This document shows, in pieces, positions 7,076 to 15,239 of a stretch of DNA of 64,000 nt; position 1 is the first letter of the stretch, and every line of letters begins with the position of its first letter. This stretch comes from Acidobacteriota bacterium. Lineage in GTDB: Bacteria > Acidobacteriota > Terriglobia > Acidiferrales > UBA7541. The translations under genes and the position numbers were made by a program. The notes below the pieces were generated by a model, which saw nothing but the letters and a program-made list of their open reading frames with translations, had not been told where the DNA came from and did no database searches. The stretch lies in the NCBI GenBank assembly GCA_013289835.1, contig JABCZG010000012.1, positions 62,001 to 126,000 on the forward strand. Reading direction: 5' to 3'.

Positions 7076-7933
7076 ATGCCGACTACAGGAAAGTTTGATT
7101 TGGGTGGCGGAGGGATGCCGCAGATGCCGAATTTGAGCGGCGCGGGGAAGAGAATTTTGCAGCTGGCGATCGTGATCGTGCTGTTTTTCGTGTTGATGGC
7201 GAGCATTACTTCCATTCCAACGGGAAATGTGGGCGTGCTGACGCTGTTTGGGCGGGTGACGGGCGACGTGCTGCCCGAGGGAATTCACATGATCAATCCG
7301 CTGAAGTCGGTGGAGAAGCTCTCGGTGCAAACGCAATCGGTGAAGGAAAGCGCTAACGTGCCTTCGAATGAGGGGTTGATCCTGGCGCTGGACACGTCGC
7401 TGCTGTTCCGGCTGGACAAATCGATGGCGGCGCAGGTGTTTCAGACGGTTGGGTCGGATTACGCGGAGAAGATTGTGGAGCCGACGCTGCGGGCGGCGAT
7501 CCGCGCGTCCACGTCGGCGCATTCGGCGAATGCACTGTATACGAATGCGCGTGAGTTGGTGCAGCAACAGATCCAGGACGAGTTGAAGGCGCAACTGGCG
7601 CCGCGCGGCGTGATCGTCGAAAACGTACTGCTGCGCGACGTGCAGTTGCCGGCCATGTTGAAGAGTTCGATCGAGGCAAAGCAACAGGCCGAACAGGATG
7701 CGCTGCGCATGAGCTTCATCTTGCAAAAGGAAAAGCAGGAAGCCGAGCGCAAGCGCATCGAGGCGCAGGGCATCGCGGACTTTCAGAAAATCGTGGCGAC
7801 GGGGATCAGCCCGCAATTGCTGGAATGGAAAGGTATTGAGGCGACGGAAAAGCTGGCGGCGAGTGCGAATGCCAAGGTGGTGATTATCGGGAATCCGAAG
7901 AATGGGCTGCCGCTGGTGCTGGAGCCGAAGTAA
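7076..7933 (+). CDS. Prohibitin-like SPFH domain membrane protein
   Basis: The 285-residue protein has a glycine-rich N-terminus, one membrane segment at about 25-45 (ILQLAIVIVLFFVLMASI), then an SPFH/Band-7 domain (VGVLTLFGRVTGDVLPEGIHMINPLKSVEKLSVQTQSVK) and a charged coiled coil (EAKQQAEQDALRMSFILQKEKQEAERKRIEAQG). This is the prohibitin arrangement: a membrane-anchored scaffold that forms rings or microdomains and often modulates membrane proteases. An AGAGAGAG site precedes the ATG. It stands alone between the toxin-antitoxin pair and the BlaI operon. A second SPFH protein lies at 22900-23832, but that one is the stomatin/QmcA type paired with NfeD. Confidence 0.9.
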   Translation: MPTTGKFDLGGGGMPQMPNLSGAGKRILQLAIVIVLFFVLMASITSIPTGNVGVLTLFGRVTGDVLPEGIHMINPLKSVEKLSVQTQSVKESANVPSNEGLILALDTSLLFRLDKSMAAQVFQTVGSDYAEKIVEPTLRAAIRASTSAHSANALYTNARELVQQQIQDELKAQLAPRGVIVENVLLRDVQLPAMLKSSIEAKQQAEQDALRMSFILQKEKQEAERKRIEAQGIADFQKIVATGISPQLLEWKGIEATEKLAASANAKVVIIGNPKNGLPLVLEPK

Positions 7934-7986
7934 CGGTGAATGGTGACTAGCGACTCGTGACTGGTGACTTGTAATTCATAACTGGC
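7933..7986. repeat. Degenerate tandem words (GTGACTNG)
   Basis: After the SPFH gene the words GTGACTAGC, GACTCGTGACTG, GTGACTTG and AACTGGCG follow each other with a spacing near ten bases. The stretch is non-coding and resembles other low-complexity intergenic stretches in this window (6910-6945, 50030-50075, 54735-55010, 60332-60385). Confidence 0.45.
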
Positions 7987-8036
7987 GAGTATGATCCTCC
8001 CTGCCTGAATAGCAGATCCAGCCGGCAAAACGGAAG

Positions 8037-8077
8037 TACGAAGATTTTCGTTGACAATACGAAGAGCTTCGTATTAG
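8037..8077 (+). promoter_or_regulatory. Promoter and BlaI-type operators of the blaI-blaR1 operon
   Basis: Two palindromes sit on the promoter: ACGAA-GATT-TTCGT (8038-8051) and AATACGAAG-AG-CTTCGTATT (8056-8075). The -35 TTGACA (8051-8056) lies between them and the likely -10 TATTAG (8072-8077) is covered by the second. BlaI-family repressors bind such dyads and block RNA polymerase, so autoregulation is expected. Transcription would start near 8084, only a few bases before the ATG at 8087. Confidence 0.65.
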
Positions 8078-8086
8078 TGTCTGCGC

Positions 8087-8476
8087 ATGAGCCAGGAACC
8101 ACTACAAAAACCAACGGCGTCTGAGCTGGAAATTCTGCGTGTGCTTTGGGCGCGCGGGCCTTCGACGGTGCGGGAAGTGCACGAAGCACTGAGCGAGCAA
8201 AAGGCGCTGGGGTACACGACTGTTTTGAAATTGCTGCAAATCATGACGGCGAAGGGCACGGTGCGCCGAAACGAAGACCAGAGGGCTCACGTTTATGAAG
8301 CTTGCCAGCCGGCCGCGGATACGAAGCGCCAGCTGGTCGGCGATGTTTTGCAGCGGGTGTTCGAGGGATCTGCCAGCGAATTGATGATCCACGCGCTGGA
8401 AGGGCGGCGAACTTCGAAGAAGGAATTGGGAGAGTTGCGGCGTCTATTGGATGAGTACGAGAGGAGAACGCGATGA
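8087..8476 (+). CDS. BlaI/MecI/CopY-family transcriptional repressor
   Basis: The 129-residue protein is a winged-helix repressor of the BlaI/MecI type: PTASELEILRVLWARGPSTVREVHEAL is the DNA-binding N-terminus, YTTVLKLLQIMTAKG the recognition helix, and the rest the dimerisation helices. In the classical system the repressor is cleaved when the membrane metalloprotease partner is activated. Its stop overlaps the start of the M56 protease gene by four bases (ATGA), so the two are translationally coupled. No Shine-Dalgarno precedes the ATG and the promoter is very close, suggesting a leaderless or nearly leaderless mRNA. Confidence 0.93.
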   Translation: MSQEPLQKPTASELEILRVLWARGPSTVREVHEALSEQKALGYTTVLKLLQIMTAKGTVRRNEDQRAHVYEACQPAADTKRQLVGDVLQRVFEGSASELMIHALEGRRTSKKELGELRRLLDEYERRTR

Positions 8477-10383
8477 GCTACTTCGCGAATTGGATCTCGC
8501 CGGAAGTGATGCGAACGCTCGGGTGGACGCTGCTGCATTTTATCTGGCAGGGCGCGGCGCTGGCGGCGCTGTTCGCGGTGGTAGTCGCGGCTTGCCGAAG
8601 CGCCGCGGCGCGTTACGCGCTGGCGGTGGGTGCGCTGGTGCTGATGATGTTGGCTCCCGTTCTTACATTCGCGTGGTTACTCCAGGAAACGAGTCCGGCC
8701 GTGCGGTCTGGGGCGCAAGCTGCTTTGGCAAAGGTGGGGACAGCGGGGCAGCGCACAATCGTTGCCGCGAACGCCGGCGCCCCGGCCGCGGAAGTTGCAG
8801 GCGAAACGCCGGCGGCGATGCTGTGGCTGGTGGAGTTGTGGTTCTTGGGGGTGCTGTTGTTGAGCTTGCGGACGGCGGGCGGATTGTTTGTGATCGAGAG
8901 AATGCGGCGCAAGGAGCTTCGACCGATCGGGCGAGAGCTGTACCTGCGATGTATTGCGCTGCAATTGAGGATGGGACTTGAGCGCGTGGTGCGGTATTGC
9001 GAATGCGAGCGGCTGGAGGCTCCGGTGGTGCTCGGGTGGTTCCGTCCGGTGGTGCTGCTGCCGATCAAGGCGCTGACGGGGTTGAACGAAGAGCAGATCG
9101 AGGCGGTGATTGCGCATGAGCTGGCGCACATTCGGCGGCTGGATTGCTTTGTGAATCTTTTCCAGATTGCGGCGGAAACGCTGCTGTTCTACCACCCGGC
9201 GGTTTGGTGGGTGAGCCAGCGGATTCGAGCGGAGCGGGAACACTGCTGCGACGACGAGGCGATTGCGATTTGCGGCGATGCGGTGAACTACGCGCGTGCG
9301 CTGACGCTGATGGAAGAGTGGCGGACGGCTCCGGCGTTACTGATGGCAGCCAATCGCAGTCCACTGGCGGAGCGCGTGTTGAGGCTGCTGGGATTGAATG
9401 GAGCTACGGGGAGGACACGCATGGCGGGACTGGGAATGAGTTTTGTTTGCCTGGCCGGGGCGCTGCTGGCGGGGAATGCGTTTCTCGGGGTGGCGCATGC
9501 TTCGCTGGGAGCGAGTGCCGCTATAAAGCAAGATCATTCGAGTGATAGCGTGATTGTTGTCAGGCCGGAGCCTGCGGCGGCGAACGAAAGCCGGCCGCAA
9601 GCGGCCAAGCCTTCCGGAACGGGGACTCAGCCTGCGCCGAAAGCTCAGACGGACAACAACAAGGCTTCGCAGACATCCAGCGATGAACAGGACAAGAAAG
9701 AATCCTATCTGGATGCGATGCAGGCGGCGGGATTCAAGAATCTGAACGTGGACGAGATCATCGCGATGAAGATTCAAGGGGTTACGCCCGCGTATGTGAA
9801 GCAGATTCACGAGATGGGATTTCAGCCGAACGCTGACGAAATCATCGGGATGAGAGTGCAGGGCATCACTCCCGAATACATTCGTGAGATGCAGGGCATC
9901 GAAGCAAAGCTTACGGTGGACCACTTAATCGGGATGAAGGTGCAGGGCATTACTCCGCAATACGCGCACGATTGGCGCGAATTGCGGCTGCAGCCCGGGC
10001 CGGATGGTCTTATTGGAATGAAAGTGCAGGGAATTACGCCGGAGTATATCCGCGAGATGCGGGCGACGGGACTCGAGCCCGATGCCGATGAGCTGATCGG
10101 GATGAAGGTGCAAGGCATTACTCCGGAATATGTAAGAGAGATGCAGGCGGCAGGGCTCAAGCCCGAGACGGACGAGTTGATCGGGATGAAGGTGCAGGGC
10201 ATTACGCCGGAGTACGTGAAGAGCCTGCAGGCGGCGGGATTCAAGGATCTCAGCTGCAACGAACTGATCGGTGCGAAGGTGCAGGGGATCACGCCGGAAT
10301 TCATCGAAAAGGCGCGCAAGCACGGTTTTCAGAATTTGACGCTGGACAAGCTGATTGGGCTGAAGCACGCGGATATTTTGTGA
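8473..10383 (+). CDS. M56 (BlaR1-like) membrane metalloprotease with C-terminal repeat domain
   Basis: The 636-residue protein has about four membrane segments in the first 330 residues and the M56 zinc-protease motif HELAH (H215, E216, H219) with the downstream EREHCCDDEA that completes the site. In BlaR1/MecR1 a penicillin-binding sensor domain follows. Here it is absent and replaced by a Pro/Ala/Gln linker (about 360-415) and about eight copies of a 28-residue repeat of the form DELIGMKVQGITPEYVREM (about 425-630). The same repeat type continues in the next gene. The sensor therefore probably detects something other than a beta-lactam, possibly through the repeat protein (inference). It is co-transcribed with the BlaI-type repressor. 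Confidence 0.9.
   Translation: MSYFANWISPEVMRTLGWTLLHFIWQGAALAALFAVVVAACRSAAARYALAVGALVLMMLAPVLTFAWLLQETSPAVRSGAQAALAKVGTAGQRTIVAANAGAPAAEVAGETPAAMLWLVELWFLGVLLLSLRTAGGLFVIERMRRKELRPIGRELYLRCIALQLRMGLERVVRYCECERLEAPVVLGWFRPVVLLPIKALTGLNEEQIEAVIAHELAHIRRLDCFVNLFQIAAETLLFYHPAVWWVSQRIRAEREHCCDDEAIAICGDAVNYARALTLMEEWRTAPALLMAANRSPLAERVLRLLGLNGATGRTRMAGLGMSFVCLAGALLAGNAFLGVAHASLGASAAIKQDHSSDSVIVVRPEPAAANESRPQAAKPSGTGTQPAPKAQTDNNKASQTSSDEQDKKESYLDAMQAAGFKNLNVDEIIAMKIQGVTPAYVKQIHEMGFQPNADEIIGMRVQGITPEYIREMQGIEAKLTVDHLIGMKVQGITPQYAHDWRELRLQPGPDGLIGMKVQGITPEYIREMRATGLEPDADELIGMKVQGITPEYVREMQAAGLKPETDELIGMKVQGITPEYVKSLQAAGFKDLSCNELIGAKVQGITPEFIEKARKHGFQNLTLDKLIGLKHADIL
9745..10371 (+). repeat. Array of 84-bp (28-residue) repeats in the M56 protease gene
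   Basis: The consensus D-x-L-I-G-M-K-V-Q-G-I-T-P-E-Y-V-R-E-M recurs about every 28 residues (84 bases; for example ATGAAGGTGCAG near 9934 and again 84 bases on). The last copy is truncated at the C-terminus. Confidence 0.9.
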
Positions 10384-10417
10384 GCTTCGCGAATTGCACG
10401 GAGAGGAGTGACGAATC

Positions 10418-11449
10418 ATGAATCTCGAACGAATTGCCGGGCTGGTCCTGATTATTGCGGGCGTGACGTTTACCGTCGCGAGCACGATTGGAGACGAGAC
10501 GCGCAGCGGCGATTGGACGATTCACCGGTCCGACGAGGCGGGGAAAGTGGAGTTCTCGTTGATGGATTCCCGCGCGGGGCACCATTTCCATCACAGCTCG
10601 GACTGGTCGGCGAGCGACTTTGCGGGATTGGATTTTTCGAAAGCCGGGCGGCAGGACGTGCACTTCACGATTGCGCGCGACGCGGGGAAATTCGAATGCG
10701 AGGGATTCCTGCAGGATGGAGAGGGAGCAGGCCTGTTTCATTTCGCGGCCGATCCGAAATATGCGCAAGAGATGAAGTCGCTCGGATTTGAACGAATCGA
10801 TGGCGACGGGCAGTTCGCGATGGCCATTCACGACGTCAGCCTGAAGTTCGCAAAAGAAATCAACAGCAAGAACTTAGAAGGATTGGACACGGACAAGCTC
10901 ATCGCGTTCAAGATTCACGGAGTGACCCCGGAATTTATCGACGCGATTCGTTCGTCGGGGTTGAACGTTTCCGACAGCGACAAATTCATTGCCTTCCGGA
11001 TTCATGGCGTTTCTCCGGAGTTCATTTCTGGAATTCGCTCGGCTGGGCTGAACATTTCCGATGCCGATAAGTTGATTGCGTTCCGCATTCACGGGGTGAG
11101 CCCGGAAATGATTCGCAGCCTCCGGCAGGCCGGCTACGCGCCAGATGCGGATAAGCTCATCGCCATGAGGATCCATGGAGCGACGCCGGAGTGGGTGGAT
11201 GAGCTGAAGAAGTGCGGGTACGATCGCATGGACCTGGATAAATTGATCGCCTTCCGGATTCACGGAGTCTCGCCAGAGTTTATCGGGGAACTCCAGAAGC
11301 TGGGATTTGCACATCCGGAGCCGGATCAACTGATTGCCATGCGTATTCATGGAGTGACGCCGGAATTCATCACCGGGCTTCAATCGCGTGGAATGAAAAA
11401 CCTGACCGTCGACCAACTGGTCAGCATGAAAATTCACGGGATTGATTGA
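10418..11449 (+). CDS. Exported or membrane-anchored repeat protein of the blaI-blaR1 operon
   Basis: The 343-residue protein starts with a hydrophobic segment (IAGLVLIIAGVTFTVAS), a short region of unknown fold rich in charged residues (about 25-150), and then about seven copies of a 28-29-residue repeat: DKLIAFRIHGVSPEFI is the core. This is the same repeat family as in the C-terminus of the preceding M56 protease, with H replacing Q in the core (IHG versus VQG). A good GAGGAG ribosome site precedes the ATG, 34 bases after the protease stop, so it is the third gene of the operon. It has no enzyme motif. A role as ligand, inhibitor or sensor partner of the protease is inference from the shared repeat. 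Confidence 0.8.
   Translation: MNLERIAGLVLIIAGVTFTVASTIGDETRSGDWTIHRSDEAGKVEFSLMDSRAGHHFHHSSDWSASDFAGLDFSKAGRQDVHFTIARDAGKFECEGFLQDGEGAGLFHFAADPKYAQEMKSLGFERIDGDGQFAMAIHDVSLKFAKEINSKNLEGLDTDKLIAFKIHGVTPEFIDAIRSSGLNVSDSDKFIAFRIHGVSPEFISGIRSAGLNISDADKLIAFRIHGVSPEMIRSLRQAGYAPDADKLIAMRIHGATPEWVDELKKCGYDRMDLDKLIAFRIHGVSPEFIGELQKLGFAHPEPDQLIAMRIHGVTPEFITGLQSRGMKNLTVDQLVSMKIHGID
10886..11446 (+). repeat. Array of 28-29-residue repeats in the third operon gene
   Basis: Copies of DKLIAFRIHGVSPEF recur at 84- or 87-base intervals. DNA similarity between copies is only moderate, so the array is old rather than freshly amplified. Confidence 0.85.
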
Positions 11450-11574
11450 CCTTGGGGACTTAGCAACACGCCCGCCGGGCCGAGCAATTGAAGCGAAGAA
11501 ATTTCCGCGGCAATTCGAACCAAGCTCAACCACAAAATAACCAGTGCGAATGCCGAAAATGGCGCGACTGAGAA

Positions 11575-12195
11575 TTACGGTTTGGGAGGCGGAGTCTGCG
11601 CGGCAGGCTCGGCCGGCGGAGCAGGCGCGGTCGCGGTGCCAGAGGTGTCCGGCGGCGGCTGCAATTCCTGGATACGGGACTTCAGCCGCGCAACTACTTC
11701 TTGTTTATCGCCTATCTGCTGCTTCTGGGAATCCAGCTTGGCTTTTCCAGCGGTGTCATGTGCATAGTCGGGATTAGAAAAGTAGGTGTCCTGCGCCAAG
11801 GCCAGTTCGCGCTGCATAAGATCGAGATCGCTTTGCGCTTGCTTGAGTTGTTCCTTGAGTTCAGCAAGTTCCTTGGCATCTTTTGGATCTTTTTGATCCT
11901 TCGCGCCTTCGGCTGCGGGGGCGCCACTGGGTGGGTTACCTGCTACGCCGGGGGCGGGAATAGGGACAGGGAACCCCGAGGCGGGTGTGGCGTCGGGAGC
12001 GGCAGGTTTCACGTCGTCTTCGGTAATGACTCTTGCGGGTTTGGCGTTCGCGGCCGCCTTTTTCTGCTCGCGCGCACGGCGGGCGGCCTCTGCAACTGAC
12101 TGAGTATCCTGGGATTGGGCGAGAGTGGCCGCCGGAATCAGCGCGGCGGAGAGAACCGCGGGAAGGGCCAGGCGCAATAGGATGCAGCGCAACAT
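11575..12195 (-). CDS. Secreted coiled-coil protein of unknown function
   Basis: The 206-residue protein has a signal peptide (MLRCILLRLALPAVLSAALIPAATLAQ). The mature part has an AARRAREQKKAA basic helix, a Pro/Ala-rich linker, a heptad-rich coiled coil (ELAELKEQLKQAQSDLDLMQ, continuing to about residue 185 with a YFSNPDYAHD insert), and a proline-rich tail. The ATG at 12195 is preferred because AGGAGT stands nine bases upstream; an in-frame ATG 15 bases earlier overlaps that site. It is a periplasmic structural or adaptor protein by appearance. I do not recognise a named family. It is convergent with the repeat-protein operon and divergent from the gene at 12437. Confidence 0.75.
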   Translation of the reverse strand: MLRCILLRLALPAVLSAALIPAATLAQSQDTQSVAEAARRAREQKKAAANAKPARVITEDDVKPAAPDATPASGFPVPIPAPGVAGNPPSGAPAAEGAKDQKDPKDAKELAELKEQLKQAQSDLDLMQRELALAQDTYFSNPDYAHDTAGKAKLDSQKQQIGDKQEVVARLKSRIQELQPPPDTSGTATAPAPPAEPAAQTPPPKP

Positions 12196-12436
12196 GTTGC
12201 GACTCCTCATAGCTGAGTGAGCTTGGACAATTCTTACGATACCCCGCGGGAACGTGTATGACAATCCCCCGCGGAAAAGCAGTGCGAATCAGCCAATGGA
12301 CGAAATAAAGCGCGCTTCGGACAGGTCATAAGCATTCGTGGGGAGACTCCTGTGCTGGCGGCATAGCCCGGGGTGGTACGCGTGCGACTATACTGAAATG
12401 CGGATAGAAGCGAGAATCGGCGAGAAGAAACAAGGC

Positions 12437-12931
12437 ATGGCAAGAGTTTCAAGATCAACGCTGATCGAGTTGTCTCTGCTGCTCGTTTTTTGCTTAGCGC
12501 CGGTGACTCATGCGCAGCAACCGCCCCCCTCGAAGCCGGAAACAGCGCCTGCCGAGGCGCCTGCGATGGTAACAAAGCAGGAGAGCATTCCGCCGAGGTC
12601 CGAGCACCGGTTTTGGGACAAGGAGAACGACTGGCTGTTTGCGGGAGTTGGGGCGTCGCGGACGCTGGACTATTTTTCGACGCTGAATTTGAGGCGCAGG
12701 GGCGATAAGGAACTCCTGGTCACTAATGATCTGGTGGATGATCACGCGGCGTTCGCGGTGGTTGAGGCAGCGGGAACGGGCGTTTCGATCGGCGCGTCGT
12801 ATTTATTTCACCGCTATGGACACCACAAGCTGGAGCGATGGACGTCGATCGTGCATATTGGGCTGACGACGACCGGGGCGGTGCGCAACTATTGTTTGAA
12901 GACGGCGCATCATCCGGCAACTGGTCCCTAG
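12437..12931 (+). CDS. Putative membrane protein with N-terminal signal segment
   Basis: The 164-residue protein has a hydrophobic leader (LIELSLLLVFCLAPVTHAQ) followed by a Pro/Glu-rich linker and a domain with the motif FWDKENDWLFAGVGASRTLDYFSTLNLRRRG. Two weakly hydrophobic helices follow. The same kind of protein is common as an uncharacterised acidobacterial gene to my knowledge, but I cannot name it. The start is uncertain: ATGs at 12398 and 12437 are both possible, and the second places the signal segment correctly at the N-terminus. It precedes the M48 protease by 165 bases. Confidence 0.6.
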   Translation: MARVSRSTLIELSLLLVFCLAPVTHAQQPPPSKPETAPAEAPAMVTKQESIPPRSEHRFWDKENDWLFAGVGASRTLDYFSTLNLRRRGDKELLVTNDLVDDHAAFAVVEAAGTGVSIGASYLFHRYGHHKLERWTSIVHIGLTTTGAVRNYCLKTAHHPATGP

Positions 12932-13095
12932 ACGGCGGGATCTCGCAACGCGGAAACGGTTTTGAACTGGCTCCCGTCCAATACAAGCAGATGGAATATT
13001 GCGGTTCGAACGACAGTCCTGCATACTCGCGGCGCGCGCGAGTGCTGTCCCCCAGCGCATCGAGATTGACGATGAAAATAATCCGAGGAAGTCTC

Positions 13096-14484
13096 ATGGG
13101 ACGGTCGGCATCCCTTCATGTTTTCCTGTTTGTTATTTTTGTTAGCCTGGGGTGTTCCCAGGTCTCGTTCGCGGCAGCTCCCCAGGTGGCTCGTGCGGAG
13201 CTGAAGCCATATCCAGCGCAAACTTCTCCGCAGGATAAGAATTCTCCGCCAAGCCCAGCCTCTGGATCACAAACTTCGGAGCAGTCCAGGACCGAGCAAT
13301 ACACGCTATCGCAGGAGCGTTACGAGAAGGCGGTGGCGTATTCGCGGGCGGATTACACGCTGTACTTCGTTTCTTATTTTCTCGGCGGACTTTTTCTGTT
13401 CCTTATTTTGCGGCTGGGAGTGGCGGCGAAGTTTCGCGACATTGCCGAGAATGTGAGCGAGAAGAGGTGGGTGCAAGGAGTGGTGTTCGTGCCGCTGCTT
13501 TTTTTGACGATTGACGCGCTGGACCTGCCGATCAGCGTCTATTGGCACTCGCTTTCGTTGCGATACGAGCAGTCGATCCAGGGATGGGGCTCGTGGTTCT
13601 GGGACTGGGCGAAGGGAGAATTCGTGGTGATGGTTTTGGGGATTCCCGTTGTTCTAGTTTTGTACGCGTTGATGCGGCGCAGCCCGCGGCGGTGGTGGCT
13701 CTATGCTTGGGTTCCGGCGGTGCTATTCGAATTGGCGCTGATTGTCATCACTCCGATGGTGATTGATCCGCTGTTTAACAAATTCGAGCCGCTGAACAAA
13801 GAACATCCAGAGCTTGTGGCTTCGATCGAGAAGTTGACGAATCGCGCGGGCGTGCCGATTCCGCCGGAGCGCATGTACCTGATGCTGGCGAGCCAAAAAA
13901 CCAACGCGATCAACGCGTATGTAACGGGGTTGGGCGCGTCGAAGCGCGTCGTCATTTGGGATACGACCATTCAGAAAACCACGAATGACGAGGCGTTATT
14001 CATCGTTGGACATGAACTAGGCCATTACGTCCTCGGGCACGTTTGGAAAGGATTTCTGTTGGGTGCGGCAGGGCTTTTGGTGGCGCTCTATCTACTGTTT
14101 CGCGGATTGCACTGGACCCTCGGGCGCTGGGCCAAAGACTGGAACCTGTATGGCCCGGAAGATTGGGCTTCGCTCGCGGTGCTGTTGCTGCTGCTGCAGG
14201 TGCTGCTGTTCTTTTCTTCGCCGGTCATCAGCGGGGTCAGCCGCATGGAGGAGCATGCCGCTGATGTCTATGGATTGGAAGTGATTCACGGGTTAATCCC
14301 GAATTCTGCGGAAGTCGCTGCGCACGCGTTTCAGGTGCTGGGGGAACTGGACTTGGCGGATCCGAATCCGCCGGCGTTCATCACGTTCTGGCTGTATTCG
14401 CATCCGCCGCTGGGAGACCGGTTGGTGTTCGCGCACAGTTACGATCCGTGGTCCAAGGGGGAATCGCCGAAGTACGTGAAATAG
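13096..14484 (+). CDS. M48 (Ste24/HtpX-type) membrane metalloprotease
   Basis: The 462-residue integral membrane protein carries the zinc-protease motif HELGH in FIVGHELGHYVLGHVW, a downstream EEHAADVYGLE that supplies the third zinc ligand, and multiple membrane helices before and after the catalytic site. This is the CAAX prenyl protease 1 (Ste24) family layout, which in bacteria is used for membrane protein quality control. The N-terminus has a signal/lipoprotein-like leader (FLFVIFVSLGCSQ). The start at 13096 is chosen for the GAGGA site seven bases upstream; longer in-frame starts run into the preceding gene. The C-terminal HPPLGDRLVFAHSY is also typical. Confidence 0.92.
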   Translation: MGRSASLHVFLFVIFVSLGCSQVSFAAAPQVARAELKPYPAQTSPQDKNSPPSPASGSQTSEQSRTEQYTLSQERYEKAVAYSRADYTLYFVSYFLGGLFLFLILRLGVAAKFRDIAENVSEKRWVQGVVFVPLLFLTIDALDLPISVYWHSLSLRYEQSIQGWGSWFWDWAKGEFVVMVLGIPVVLVLYALMRRSPRRWWLYAWVPAVLFELALIVITPMVIDPLFNKFEPLNKEHPELVASIEKLTNRAGVPIPPERMYLMLASQKTNAINAYVTGLGASKRVVIWDTTIQKTTNDEALFIVGHELGHYVLGHVWKGFLLGAAGLLVALYLLFRGLHWTLGRWAKDWNLYGPEDWASLAVLLLLLQVLLFFSSPVISGVSRMEEHAADVYGLEVIHGLIPNSAEVAAHAFQVLGELDLADPNPPAFITFWLYSHPPLGDRLVFAHSYDPWSKGESPKYVK

Positions 14485-14509
14485 CCACGAGCGTCAGTGC
14501 GCTGAGATT

Positions 14510-15121
14510 CTATTGTGCGTGGCGGGAGTTGGAATGTTTGCGTGCGAAGGCGGCAACTTTGCTGCGATTGCCGCAAGCGGCCATGGAGCACCACCGGCGG
14601 CGACGCGTGCGAGAGGCGTCGTAGAAGAAGAGGCCGCATCGAGGGTTGGCGCAGAGGCGAATGGGGGCTCTCGCTCCTTCGACGACAATCTCCGCGGCGG
14701 AACGGGCGATGGCGGCGAGCAGCCAGTCGAGACTGTCTTCGCGGGCGATGTACTCGATGCGCCAGGATTGATCTTGCTGCAAGAGTTCGTCGTGGCCCTC
14801 GGTGATGCGGAGGAGGGCATTCACCGGTTCGACCCACTCGCGGGCGATTCGTTCCTTTCGGACCATGGCCGTGAATATGCGATGCAGCGATTCCCGTAGG
14901 CGGTGAGATTTTTCGAGAAGAGCGTCGGCGGACTGGGGGTCGCTCTGGGGCAGGAGCAGCAGCCGGGCGCTCCGCTCAGAAGATACGATGCGCGAAGCCT
15001 CGAGGAATGCAATAAGGTCTTCCCAATGAAGCTCTCGCGAAGGAGGGGCAGCGTTGACGAAGTTGAGGGCCAGGCGTCCGCCGAGGAGTGTGTGGGCCTC
15101 AGTATGATTAAGCGAGGGCAT
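14510..15121 (-). CDS. CGNR zinc-finger (ABATE-type) regulator
   Basis: The 203-residue protein shows the ABATE domain start GGRLALNFVNA and the C-terminal CGNR zinc finger: CANPRCGLFFYDASRTRRRRWCSMAACGNRSKVAAF. Cysteines at CxxxxC and CxxxxCGNR coordinate zinc, and the arginine-rich part contacts DNA in this family of transcriptional regulators. It is divergent from the DUF1223 gene at 15240, and a perfect palindrome with an extra half site lies between them, so it may regulate itself and that gene. No clear Shine-Dalgarno precedes the ATG at 15121. Confidence 0.88.
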   Translation of the reverse strand: MPSLNHTEAHTLLGGRLALNFVNAAPPSRELHWEDLIAFLEASRIVSSERSARLLLLPQSDPQSADALLEKSHRLRESLHRIFTAMVRKERIAREWVEPVNALLRITEGHDELLQQDQSWRIEYIAREDSLDWLLAAIARSAAEIVVEGARAPIRLCANPRCGLFFYDASRTRRRRWCSMAACGNRSKVAAFARKHSNSRHAQ

Positions 15122-15128
15122 GACGGCG

Positions 15129-15158
15129 ATAACCGGTTATGAGCTTCAAGACGGTTAT
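15129..15158. promoter_or_regulatory. Candidate operator between CGNR regulator and DUF1223 gene
   Basis: ATAACCGGTTAT (15129-15140) is a perfect 12-bp palindrome eight bases from the regulator start codon. A further half site GGTTAT follows at 15153-15158. It is positioned to control one or both divergent genes. Confidence 0.45.
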
Positions 15159-15239
15159 CATACGCTTGTTTGGGCATAATGGACCATTTCTTTGAAACCT
15201 TTGGAGAATTGACGACTCTTATTCGGTAGGCGGCTGAAA

